20,570 bases of DNA from an uncultured Sutterella sp. (GTDB lineage: Bacteria; Pseudomonadota; Gammaproteobacteria; Burkholderiales; Burkholderiaceae_F). The notes beneath the pieces were generated by a model. The model saw only the letters and a list, made by a program, of their open reading frames with translations, had not been told where the DNA came from and searched no databases. Of this stretch, positions 13,018-20,473 are shown piece by piece (positions within the stretch are counted from its first letter, which is position 1; each line of letters begins with the position of its first letter). Both the position numbers and the translations under genes were made by a program. The stretch covers positions 1 through 20,570 of the forward strand of contig CAJLGW010000027.1 of assembly GCA_905206345.1 (NCBI GenBank). The letters run 5' to 3'.

Positions 13018-13751
13018 AAATTCCCCTCCAAGGCTTCGTCTTGTGCCCACGAACTGCGATGGTCGCGCTCTAGAATCAAGGTTCGACTACGCGCCAAAAT
13101 CATAGCCATAGCGTAGCAAACGAGACATAGCGTGAAACTTACGATCAAAACTTGAGGATCCACACCGTTGGATGTGACCAAAATTTTGTCAAACTCATGG
13201 CGCATCGGTGCCAAAAGGTCAAAGAGGAAATAAAAGACCGGCACGAAAATAATGCCCGACAAAGCGGCAATCGCAGCTCGAACATCGGTTGTTCGACGAT
13301 GCTTCATGCCTCGCGGGGCTGCAAACGTTAAAAAAGCACCAAAAAAGAAAATCAATAACAAGAGGCCCGACAAACGCGCATCCCACACCCAGTAGCTCCC
13401 CCACACGGGGCGCCCGAACAAAGCCCCAGTGCCTAAAGCAAAAAGCGTCATATAAAAACCCGTGGGGGCACTTGCCATGGCAATGATGGGAGCAAAGAAA
13501 CTCTTTTTAGAAATAAGAAGCCACAATGAGGACATGCTCATTAAAAAGTAGCACGCCAAAGCCGTGACGGTTGCTGACATGTGAAGGTAGAAAACCCAGA
13601 AAATGTCGGCTGTTCCGATCGCTGTTGTATCGGAAAACAAAAGCATCCAAATCAGGGCTTCACCCAAAAACATGACGGCCAAGCCCAGGACAAACTTAAT
13701 GGTTGCCCCTGCATAGTAATAGAATTCTTGGCTGGAAAAATGATTGTGCAT
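13014..13751 (-). CDS. ccmC: CcmC heme-handling protein of cytochrome c maturation
   Basis: The product is 245 residues with about six membrane segments. CcmC binds heme at the periplasmic face and passes it to CcmE. The tryptophan-rich signature is clear: WGSYWVWDARLS at 117-128. The two heme-ligand histidines fit H57 (FYLHMSA) and H185 (APMRHEF), close to the E. coli positions 60 and 184. The loops around both histidines differ from the common HVPSAW and NTLHQ forms, so this is a divergent member. No ccmA, ccmB, ccmE or ccmF is present in the window, and the unit ends after ccmD. The ATG at 13751 has AGGA about 13 bases upstream, which is rather far. It diverges from the response regulator across 112 bases. 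Confidence 0.85.
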   Translation of the reverse strand: MHNHFSSQEFYYYAGATIKFVLGLAVMFLGEALIWMLLFSDTTAIGTADIFWVFYLHMSATVTALACYFLMSMSSLWLLISKKSFFAPIIAMASAPTGFYMTLFALGTGALFGRPVWGSYWVWDARLSGLLLLIFFFGAFLTFAAPRGMKHRRTTDVRAAIAALSGIIFVPVFYFLFDLLAPMRHEFDKILVTSNGVDPQVLIVSFTLCLVCYAMAMILARSRTLILERDHRSSWAQDEALEGNL

Positions 13752-13863
13752 GAGAATTATTAATTCCTAGAGTTAGATGCATTTTAGCGTTTTTAACATG
13801 ATTCTTTTTTATTTTCGAACTCTTCACTAAAATAATCAGAGATTTTATTTTGCGAGACATCAA

Positions 13864-14523
13864 ATGCAGTTCTTAATCGTCGACGATCACTCCATTGTCA
13901 CCATGGCCTTAGGCATGCTCTTAAAGGACTATGACGGTGAGCAAAATTCTGTCTATACGGCCAACACCAAAGAAGAAGCGTTAGAACTTGCCAATACCTA
14001 TGGCGATACGGCCGACTTGATGATTCTCGATCTTTCAATGCCGGGCGTTGAAGACACTTCTTTAATGGAAGAAATTGTTGCGGCTCACCCCACACTTAAA
14101 ATTTTAGTGATGAGCGGTCTTCAAGATCAACACAGCATCGTGAAAGTCTTGCAAATGGGTGCTGCGGGCTTTATCCCCAAGTCTCTTGACGCGGCCCTTT
14201 TGACCGCCGCCATCCGTTTTGTCTTAAATGGTGGCGTTTACATCCCCGTTAAACTTTTGGCACAAGCCCAACGAACGGGCCTGCTCACGGCAAAAGAACC
14301 GAAACTTTCTGACACGGCTGACGTTCACTTAACGGAACGCCAAAAAGAAGTCTTAATGCTTTTAGCGAAAGGCGCACCGATTAAGCGCATCTGTAAAGAA
14401 TTGGATTTGTCTGAAGGGACGGTGAAAACGCACGTGACGGCTATTTATCGTGCCTTCGGTGCAACCAATCGCACAGAAGCACTGATTGAAGCTCGCCGTC
14501 ACGGCTTTGATGTCGGCATCTAG
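13864..14523 (+). CDS. NarL/FixJ-type response regulator
   Basis: The product has 219 residues. It has a receiver domain at about 1-120 with acidic pair D7/D8, phospho-acceptor D56 (LMILDLSMPG), S84 and K106. A LuxR-type helix-turn-helix covers about 150-215, from LTERQKEVLMLLAKG through SEGTVKTHVTAIYR. It should bind DNA as a phosphorylation-driven dimer. The weak site GAGA stands before the ATG at 13864. The gene runs tail to tail with a hybrid histidine kinase and overlaps its stop by four bases, which makes that kinase the likely partner. The target genes are unknown. Confidence 0.92.
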   Translation: MQFLIVDDHSIVTMALGMLLKDYDGEQNSVYTANTKEEALELANTYGDTADLMILDLSMPGVEDTSLMEEIVAAHPTLKILVMSGLQDQHSIVKVLQMGAAGFIPKSLDAALLTAAIRFVLNGGVYIPVKLLAQAQRTGLLTAKEPKLSDTADVHLTERQKEVLMLLAKGAPIKRICKELDLSEGTVKTHVTAIYRAFGATNRTEALIEARRHGFDVGI

Positions 14524-16421
14524 TTCTCTGTTGCCAGAACCGCACGAATCGCTTCGTTAAGGTCTTCACCTGAAACAGGCTTTTGCATAATTCTTGGCAA
14601 AGCAAAGTACTGCACATCCTCTTCACTTAACGTGGAGAGGATGCGTCGGTAGTCTTCCTGAATCTTATCGTCAGCCACGGCCGTCAATAAAATCGAAGGA
14701 ATCGTTGTCTGACAGGCGCGATTCATCTCTAACATCACTTCAAGACCATTGGCTTTATCGGCCCCTAAGTTATAGTCCGAGATAATGGCGTCGATCCGTT
14801 CTTCTTTTTTGATCGTTTCAATAAGCGCTTGAGAGTAACCGCTCTCGGCAATGACCTTTAATTGCCACATCTGTAGGAGCGCCTTTAAGCTTTCACGCAC
14901 CACGGCATTATCTTCAATGAGTACCACCGTGGCGTTCATTGTTTGAACATCTTGTTTTTCTTTTCTTGCTTGCGTGAAAATCCGAACCTGTTCGGCTTCA
15001 TGCAAAGGCAGTTGAATTCGGAAAATGGAGCCGCGCCCCAGTCGTGATGAGAAACTTAAACGCATCCCGAGTTGCTCGCAAATCCCCCGAACAATCGATA
15101 AACCCAAACCAAAACCTTCGGTCGTTTCTCGCGTTTTTTCACTGCGATAGAAGTGCTCAAAGATTCGCTTTTGCTCAGCCTTATCTACCCCTTCACCGCT
15201 ATCGACCACGCAAATACTCACATTCTTGCCACCAATTAACCGAGCCGCTAAAACGATTTCCCCCTCATTGGTGTAATTAATGGCGTTGGTAATCAAGTTG
15301 CGTAATGCGCGTTGCAATAATTGCGCATCGGTATAGACATTGACATCCAACGGTTTAATGCGAAAGCCCACATTCTTTTTAGCTGCCAACGGGGCGAACT
15401 CTTCGGCCAAATCTTCAAGCACCTGTTGAACATTTAAGGGTTCAAGCGTTGTCGTCATGTGGTGCGTTTCAAGGCGCGAGATTTCCAAAATTTGAGCCAC
15501 CAGCGTTTGAAGTGACGAGGTGGTTTTTGCTAACTGTTCAACAATCAATTTAACTTGAGGATCATCATTGCGTTTGAGTAACTCGATATAGATCCCAATG
15601 GCTTGAAGCGGTTGGCGAATATCATGGTTGGCCGCTTGAAAGAATTTCCCACGAATACGGCTTTGTTCTTGTGTTTCGCGACGAAGCTTTTCAGCTAAGT
15701 TTTTCTCAAGCGTTAAGCGCTTAACCATCAATTCGCTTTCTTGTTCGTTGCGAACCGACATCTGAACAATGTCACTGAAACGTCGACCGGAATAGAAAAT
15801 AAAAGCAATGATGCCCACCAATAAAATGGCAATGGCTAAACGAGACCAACCAAAAACCAAGGCCATGCGAAGCACGAGTGGTGCGATGCTCAATAGCGTA
15901 AACACACCCAAACTCGGCAACCAACAGGCATAGACCGGCCACGAAGCAAAGGTCACGCTCAAAATAACGCTCACCAAGAGGATTTGCGAGGCCATATGGC
16001 CGTCAGCACCATAAGCAAAGGTGGAGCCCGCCACGGCCCAAATAACGCCTGAGAGCGTGGCTAAAATCATCCAGGCTCTCACCCACAGGTGAACTCTCGC
16101 ATGACGATAGCGATCGGCCCAGAAGCGTCGAGAAAAATCAATGGCACCGTAGAGGTGAATGACGATGACAAAGAGCCACGCAAAGAGGTACAAATGGTTG
16201 ATTTCATGCCAAAAGGTAAAGGCCAGCGTTGCGGCCCCCGTACTTTCAGCAATTAAAGCAATCGGCTGAAGTTTTAGTGAACTTTGGATTTGACGAACGA
16301 GCACACGAGAGTGACGGCGACGCCATTGGGCTGCCGTCTGATTCTCGTTAAGAGGGGCCGAGTTATTGGTGAGAAATTGGTACCACTTGGCCCGAAGTCG
16401 ATCAAATATGTTTAATTTCAA
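14520..16421 (-). CDS. Membrane hybrid histidine kinase with C-terminal receiver
   Basis: The product has 633 residues. Six or seven membrane segments occupy about 50-212, with no recognisable periplasmic sensor domain. A coiled linker (about 225-255) leads to the phospho-acceptor block NHDIRQPLQA (H266). The ATPase domain has an N box (RNLITNAINYT, 374-384), VDSGEGV (406-412) and GFGLGLSIV (436-444). A receiver domain from about 497 carries D504, phospho-acceptor D549, T580 and K614. No ATG is available near the start. TTG at 16421 is the only plausible codon because an in-frame TGA lies four codons upstream. It overlaps the end of ldcA by 20 bases, so translation is probably coupled. Confidence 0.9.
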   Translation of the reverse strand: MKLNIFDRLRAKWYQFLTNNSAPLNENQTAAQWRRRHSRVLVRQIQSSLKLQPIALIAESTGAATLAFTFWHEINHLYLFAWLFVIVIHLYGAIDFSRRFWADRYRHARVHLWVRAWMILATLSGVIWAVAGSTFAYGADGHMASQILLVSVILSVTFASWPVYACWLPSLGVFTLLSIAPLVLRMALVFGWSRLAIAILLVGIIAFIFYSGRRFSDIVQMSVRNEQESELMVKRLTLEKNLAEKLRRETQEQSRIRGKFFQAANHDIRQPLQAIGIYIELLKRNDDPQVKLIVEQLAKTTSSLQTLVAQILEISRLETHHMTTTLEPLNVQQVLEDLAEEFAPLAAKKNVGFRIKPLDVNVYTDAQLLQRALRNLITNAINYTNEGEIVLAARLIGGKNVSICVVDSGEGVDKAEQKRIFEHFYRSEKTRETTEGFGLGLSIVRGICEQLGMRLSFSSRLGRGSIFRIQLPLHEAEQVRIFTQARKEKQDVQTMNATVVLIEDNAVVRESLKALLQMWQLKVIAESGYSQALIETIKKEERIDAIISDYNLGADKANGLEVMLEMNRACQTTIPSILLTAVADDKIQEDYRRILSTLSEEDVQYFALPRIMQKPVSGEDLNEAIRAVLATEN

Positions 16422-17337
16422 AGCGAGGTTTCACTCTCGGGTGATCAAACGTATTTAAAACAACGTACCCCTTTTCGGTATGCATCTTCACTTTTGCACC
16501 ATAAGGGATGGTGGCTTTAACAGGAGAGTGGCCGAAGGGAAAGCCCGTTAGAATCGGCACGTCCTTCACACGTTTTCTCAAAAATTCGAGCACGTCAGCA
16601 AAAAGAAAATCATTGGGACGCGGATGCATCGGATCGGCATCGCGGAAGTCGCCCAAGAGAATGGCTTTTTGCTTGGTTAAAACACCGGCCATATATAACT
16701 GCATCAAAGAGCGCTCCAAGCGGTAAGCGCGATCATTACAGTCTTCAATAAATAAAATACCGCCTTCAATCTGCGGGAAATAAGGCGTGCCCACCAAAGA
16801 GGCCATCATTGCCAAGTTGCCACCCCAAATCTGACCTTCAAGATCAAGCTCCGGCGCTTCTTTACAAGGAAAGGACAACACCCACTCTTCATCAAACAAA
16901 GCCGAATGGAAATTGCGCTCCGTCACATAGAGCGGTTGCTCAACGAAATCCGTTGCGCTCGGGCCGTGATAGCTGATTTTTCCGGTCTTGGCGTAGTAGG
17001 CCATGTTAAAGGCCGTGAAGTCCGAAAAGCCGCAGAAAATGGGATCGTGTTTAGCGATTTCTTCGAAGTCGATATCGGCCAAAATGCGAGATAAACCGTA
17101 ACCGCCGCGAATAGGCATCACGAGATCAATCTCAGGATTGCACGCCATCGACATAATGCTATCAATGCGCTCAGACTCAACACCTGCAAATTGCTTTACG
17201 TTTTTAAAAACGGCATCGTGAATTTCCACTTGAGCGCCGCGATCGGTGAAATAAAGCTTTGCCAGCGCGGGCGTTGAAACATCCACGGGAGCGCGAGACG
17301 GGGCACAAAAACCCACACGAATTGGGAAATTAGCCAT
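16402..17337 (-). CDS. ldcA: LD-carboxypeptidase (peptidase S66)
   Basis: The product has 311 residues, the usual length for cytosolic S66 LD-carboxypeptidases. These remove the terminal D-alanine from tetrapeptide muropeptides during cell-wall recycling. The Ser-Glu-His triad fits S105 (CGFSDFTA), E198 (LFIEDCNDRAYR) and H270 (GFPFGHSPVKATIPYG). The GGNLAMMASLVGTPY block is also typical. The ATG at 17337 is chosen because GAGGAG lies eight bases upstream; an in-frame TTG at 17352 is less likely. The gene overlaps the end of tadA by eight bases and the start of the kinase gene by 20, so the three are probably one transcript. Confidence 0.88.
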   Translation of the reverse strand: MANFPIRVGFCAPSRAPVDVSTPALAKLYFTDRGAQVEIHDAVFKNVKQFAGVESERIDSIMSMACNPEIDLVMPIRGGYGLSRILADIDFEEIAKHDPIFCGFSDFTAFNMAYYAKTGKISYHGPSATDFVEQPLYVTERNFHSALFDEEWVLSFPCKEAPELDLEGQIWGGNLAMMASLVGTPYFPQIEGGILFIEDCNDRAYRLERSLMQLYMAGVLTKQKAILLGDFRDADPMHPRPNDFLFADVLEFLRKRVKDVPILTGFPFGHSPVKATIPYGAKVKMHTEKGYVVLNTFDHPRVKPRFEIKHI

Positions 17338-18190
17338 TGCGACGCTCCTCAAAGAAGGCCGTTAAAAGCGTGCCACACTCTTGGGACAAAATACCACCAT
17401 CGACTTGGGGTTTGTGATTGAGCTTGGCCACTTCAGGCAAATTAATAACGCCACCGTAGGCTCCGGTCTTGGGGTCGGAAGCACCAAAAACCACGCGGTC
17501 AATGCGAGCATGAGAAATGAGCGCAGCGCACATCGCACAGGGCTCTAACGTCACATAGAGCGTGCAACCGGACAAGCGATAGTTTTCCAAAGCGTGAGCG
17601 GCTTGACGAATCGCATTGACTTCTGCGTGAGCGCTCGGATCATGGTGACCGATCGGGCAATTGCGACCCACGCCAATGATTTGGTCGTCTTTAACAATGA
17701 CGCAGCCCACGGGAACTTCACCTTCGGAAGCAGCTTCCTTGGCAAACTCCAACGCTTCACGCATGAATTCGGGATCTTTGTCGTTTTCGATACGTTTTTT
17801 AGCGTTCGCCGCCATGTTTTTAAGCTGACGCGCCTTTTTCATCACTTGCTTGGTTTGCTCGCGATGATCGTACTCAAGTTCAACGGCACGATCCAAACTT
17901 TCACGATCGTAGCGATCTTCTTTGCTCTTTCGATAGCCGACCGTTGCTTCAAAAATGAAACCTTGCTTGAGGGCTTGCAAAAGCAACGTCACAGGCTTTT
18001 CATCGAGCCAATCACCGGATTTTTCCAAAAATTCTTTTGCCTTTTCCAAAGCCGTGGCTGCAGAGATAAGGTCATCGGGCAAATACGTGACAAACGCTTC
18101 AATGACAGCAGACAAATCCTGAGGGTCTCGCTTTTCCAAGGAAGCTAACGTACTACCTCGACGAATAGTTAAATCAATAAATCTTTGCAC
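17330..18190 (-). CDS. tadA: tRNA adenosine deaminase TadA with a long N-terminal extension
   Basis: The product has 286 residues. The C-terminal part (about 140-286) is a complete TadA deaminase, which makes inosine at the wobble base of tRNA-Arg(ACG). Zinc ligands are H188 (SAHAEVNAI), C218 and C221 (PCAMC), with E190 as proton shuttle. TadA proteins usually have about 150-170 residues, so residues 1-140 are an added region that looks helical and ends in a lysine/arginine-rich stretch; I recognise no domain in it. The start is a GTG at 18190 with GGGAGA six bases upstream, which supports translation of the extension. The first ATG near the deaminase domain is codon 143. It is the first gene of the tadA-ldcA-kinase operon. 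Confidence 0.88.
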   Translation of the reverse strand: MQRFIDLTIRRGSTLASLEKRDPQDLSAVIEAFVTYLPDDLISAATALEKAKEFLEKSGDWLDEKPVTLLLQALKQGFIFEATVGYRKSKEDRYDRESLDRAVELEYDHREQTKQVMKKARQLKNMAANAKKRIENDKDPEFMREALEFAKEAASEGEVPVGCVIVKDDQIIGVGRNCPIGHHDPSAHAEVNAIRQAAHALENYRLSGCTLYVTLEPCAMCAALISHARIDRVVFGASDPKTGAYGGVINLPEVAKLNHKPQVDGGILSQECGTLLTAFFEERRNG

Positions 18191-18227
18191 TGGATTCTCC
18201 CAACAAAACTTTCCTCATTTTAACTTT

Positions 18228-18255
18228 TTGACAGACAAAATTCTTTGCGTATTGG
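18228..18255 (+). promoter_or_regulatory. Possible promoter for the small exported protein
   Basis: A perfect -35 hexamer TTGACA at 18228-18233 is followed 16 bases later by TATTGG at 18250-18255, a poor -10. It lies 33 bases before the start codon of the exported protein gene, the expected distance. The weak -10 keeps confidence low. Confidence 0.3.
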
Positions 18256-18287
18256 CACAATTACCTAACGATTTTTAAGGAATTGAC

Positions 18288-18710
18288 ATGAAAAAGAATT
18301 TGTTGTTTATTGCAGGATTATTACCTGTCTTATTGACTGCCAATGTAGCGCTTGCCGGACAATATAGTGACGCACTCGGTCAGTGCCTTGTTAAAAATGC
18401 CAACAAAGCCGACACCAAGGTGCTAACACAATATGCTTTTGTCACACTGGGCCAAACGCAAGCCGCCAAAGAAATCGTGGTAATCCCTCAAAAGAAAATT
18501 GATGCCGTCACCACCAAAGCGCAAACCGTTGTTGTTCGCCTTTTAGCCAAAGACTGTGCGGGCTCGGCTTTGAAGGCCACGCTTTACGAAGGCAAAAACG
18601 GCGTTCCCAATGGGGTGAAATACGCCGTCATGCAGTACATGCAGGACGAAATGCAAAGTCGAACGGTTGATACGTTGATATCAAAACTTGCTAACCTCAA
18701 AACGCCTTAA
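18288..18710 (+). CDS. Small exported protein of unknown function
   Basis: The product has 140 residues. A clear signal peptide (KK, then a hydrophobic core, ending ANVALA) predicts cleavage after residue 23 and a mature periplasmic protein of about 117 residues. The mature part has two cysteines, C33 (LGQCLVKN) and C90 (AKDCAGS), which could form a disulfide. No catalytic motif is visible. It vaguely recalls a family of small secreted proteobacterial proteins with an early Cys-Leu-Val block, but I cannot name it. The ATG at 18288 has TAAGGA upstream. The gene is transcribed alone, divergent from tadA and ended by a strong terminator. Confidence 0.8.
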   Translation: MKKNLLFIAGLLPVLLTANVALAGQYSDALGQCLVKNANKADTKVLTQYAFVTLGQTQAAKEIVVIPQKKIDAVTTKAQTVVVRLLAKDCAGSALKATLYEGKNGVPNGVKYAVMQYMQDEMQSRTVDTLISKLANLKTP

Positions 18711-18730
18711 TAAGCAAAAAATCGAACTCG

Positions 18731-18764
18731 TGCAAAAAGCCACCTCTTTCGGGTGGCCTTTTGC
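18731..18764. terminator. Two-way terminator between convergent genes
   Basis: GCCACC 18739-18744 pairs with GGTGGC 18752-18757. The stem extends outward through the A tract and T tract to GC pairs, giving 12 of 13 paired positions in all, with a loop of about seven bases. It serves the exported-protein gene on the plus strand and the amidohydrolase gene on the minus strand. Confidence 0.85.
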
Positions 18765-18790
18765 TCGATGACGATTAAGAGACTGACAGA

Positions 18791-20041
18791 CTAAGCAACC
18801 AAATCCGCCTCCAACGCCGTCTTCAAAATTGTTGAAGCTTCAACAAAGTCTTCCATCTTCATCTTTTCCTTCGGATTGTGAGAACCATCTTGATTGGCGA
18901 CAAAAATCATGGCCATAGGAACTCCGCACTGCCCCATCAATTGAGCATCGTGACCGGCGCCCGAAGGCATCACAATGGTATTGATCTTCGTTTGCTTGGC
19001 CGCGTCGCTCAAGCGCTGCATTAAGTGTTCATTACTTTGAATGGGCTCAATGAAGGACGGTGTATCCAAAATGACTTCGACGCCAAACTCATCCTCCACT
19101 TTCTTGGCTTCTTCTTTAAAGAGGTTGTAGAAACGCTCACGCGTTTGAACATGAAGCGTACGAATGTCCAAGCTAAACGTCACTTCGCCAGGCACAATAT
19201 TAAAGCTTGCCGACTTCGGCGTATTGACAACACCGATCGTATAAACCAAATCCGCCCCCTCGTCCAAAGCCTTTTGCCAATGATCCACCATGCGAACGTT
19301 TAAAGTACTTAACGCTACAAAAGCGTCATGACGAAATTCTTTGTCGATGGCACCAGAGTGAGCCGTTTCGCCCACCAATCGAATGGCACGATGGTAGACG
19401 TTGCCTCGAATGCCACTCACCAACCCCACGCGCGTTGCGGGCATTAAATCCAAGCGAGGGCCTTGCTCGATGTGGACTTCGTAGTAGGCATCAATGTCTG
19501 AAATGCCTTCCAATGGTTTTTGCGTCATTAAATCTTGAGGATTAACACCGCATTGGGCATAGGCTTCACCCAAAGACACCTTATCAGGCCCATAGCGACG
19601 ATCAAGGTCTTCGGGCTTAATCAACCCCAAGTAACCGCGACAACCGTACAAGCCTTGCTCTTCACAACGCCAACAGACAACGTCAAAATTCTTTTCTGGA
19701 ACAATCCCCTCTTGACTCATCCAACAGGCGCAAGCCAATGCGGAGACAATCCCTGCCAACCCGTCAAAATTACCGCCTTCAATCACGCTGTCGCTGTGAC
19801 TGCCCGAAATCAAACGGCGCTCTGTATTTTTCCCCGACAAACGCATCCAAAGGTTGCCAGCCAAATCGTAACGGACGGCCAAACCGTATTGACGACCAAT
19901 GCCTTCAAGGTAGCTCAAGACTTTGGTTTCAACGTCAGAGTAGCCCATACGCAAAATGCCTTTTTGACCGGCACTGATTTTGCGAACATCATCAAAGATT
20001 TGGGCGGAAAATTCAGAACAGAAATGGGAAAAATCAGACAT
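18791..20041 (-). CDS. M20-type amidohydrolase, N-carbamoyl-amino-acid/allantoate hydrolase family
   Basis: The product has 416 residues and belongs to the hydantoinase/carbamoylase group of dinuclear metal amidohydrolases (as in AllC, beta-ureidopropionase and L-N-carbamoylase). Metal and catalytic residues are visible: H82 and D84 (GSHSDSV), D93 (GGNFDGLAG), E127/E128 (RCEEQGLYG), H190 (EVHIEQGP) and H388 (DGSHNP), with the GHDA block at 363-366. These enzymes cleave N-carbamoyl or ureido groups, releasing ammonia and CO2 in purine, pyrimidine or hydantoin breakdown. The substrate cannot be told from sequence, and no pathway neighbours are present. The ATG at 20041 has GGAGG seven bases upstream. 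It appears to be a single-gene unit. Confidence 0.85.
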   Translation of the reverse strand: MSDFSHFCSEFSAQIFDDVRKISAGQKGILRMGYSDVETKVLSYLEGIGRQYGLAVRYDLAGNLWMRLSGKNTERRLISGSHSDSVIEGGNFDGLAGIVSALACACWMSQEGIVPEKNFDVVCWRCEEQGLYGCRGYLGLIKPEDLDRRYGPDKVSLGEAYAQCGVNPQDLMTQKPLEGISDIDAYYEVHIEQGPRLDLMPATRVGLVSGIRGNVYHRAIRLVGETAHSGAIDKEFRHDAFVALSTLNVRMVDHWQKALDEGADLVYTIGVVNTPKSASFNIVPGEVTFSLDIRTLHVQTRERFYNLFKEEAKKVEDEFGVEVILDTPSFIEPIQSNEHLMQRLSDAAKQTKINTIVMPSGAGHDAQLMGQCGVPMAMIFVANQDGSHNPKEKMKMEDFVEASTILKTALEADLVA

Positions 20042-20139
20042 GGCTTGCCTCCGTGCAACATTCTTTTACTTTAGCAATTAAGAAAGAAATAACCAATCCC
20101 CAATTGAGTAATACACCTTAATTTTCATTTTTAAAAAGC

Positions 20140-20169
20140 AAAAAAAAAATCGTTCACCTGTGTAAGCGA
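20140..20169 (-). terminator. Terminator of the small minus-strand gene
   Basis: TCGTTCAC 20150-20157 pairs with GTAAGCGA 20162-20169 (one mismatch, one wobble) around a four-base loop, followed on the minus strand by ten T. It lies 22 bases past the stop of the small gene and supports that gene having once been a real transcription unit. Confidence 0.65.
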
Positions 20170-20373
20170 CTTTCCGTTAAGAAAATAAAAATTACTTGAC
20201 AGGACGAACTTCAAAAACTTCCAATTCAAGCTTCGTGTAGCCCTTGTCGATTTCAGCCGAAATTTCGACCAAGGCGTCTTTTTTCACATGAGACCAGTTA
20301 CGATCATCATCTAACTCACAAGCAATCGTGTCGCCATTGGTATCGGTGAATTCATAGAAAATTAGCGAGGAAA

Positions 20374-20393
20374 CTTGGGACTTTAGTCCCGAG
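20374..20393 (+). repeat. Probable left-end hairpin of the IS200/IS605 element
   Basis: CTTGGGAC 20374-20381 pairs with GTCCCGAG 20386-20393 around a TTTA loop (8 bp, one wobble). IS200/IS605 transposases recognise subterminal hairpins of this kind instead of terminal inverted repeats. The cleavage site should lie 10-20 bases to the left, near 20350-20370, but cannot be fixed without the right end or an empty-site sequence. Confidence 0.6.
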
Positions 20394-20402
20394 AGGAATC
20401 GC

Positions 20403-20422
20403 TTCTTGCGCAAGCGCAAGAA
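20403..20422 (+). repeat. Second IS hairpin in the tnpA leader
   Basis: TTCTTGCGC 20403-20411 and GCGCAAGAA 20414-20422 are perfect 9-bp arms separated by AA. In IS200, leader hairpins block incoming transcription or tnpA translation; a similar role is likely here. Confidence 0.55.
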
Positions 20423-20473
20423 ATTAACAATCGAGAACATTATAATATCAACCATGTGTGGAATTGTTTAACC

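Larger units (their letters stand above)
20192..20455 (-). pseudogene. Small gene with its 5' end apparently replaced by an IS left end
   Basis: An open frame of 87 codons runs from an ATG at 20455. Its C-terminal part of about 55 residues (FYEFTDTNGDTIACELDDD through EVFEVRPVK) looks like a compact soluble domain. The first 30 or so residues are basic and hydrophobic (for example FLRLRKKRFLSGLKSQVSS) and lie opposite the hairpins upstream of the tnpA start. The simplest reading is that an IS200/IS605 element inserted into the 5' part of a small gene, and the open frame continues by chance into the element. No ribosome-binding site precedes either ATG. A TATAAT on the minus strand (20439-20444) could give a transcript starting inside the frame. 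It could still be a translated chimera. Function unknown. Confidence 0.5.

Noticed and set aside
17594..18148. 184-codon plus-strand open frame
   Set aside because: It lies wholly opposite the tadA gene, has no family motif or ribosome-binding site, and is explained by the codon use of tadA on the other strand.
19535..20074. 179-codon plus-strand open frame
   Set aside because: It is opposite the amidohydrolase, whose metal ligands are all present; the plus-strand product shows no motif.
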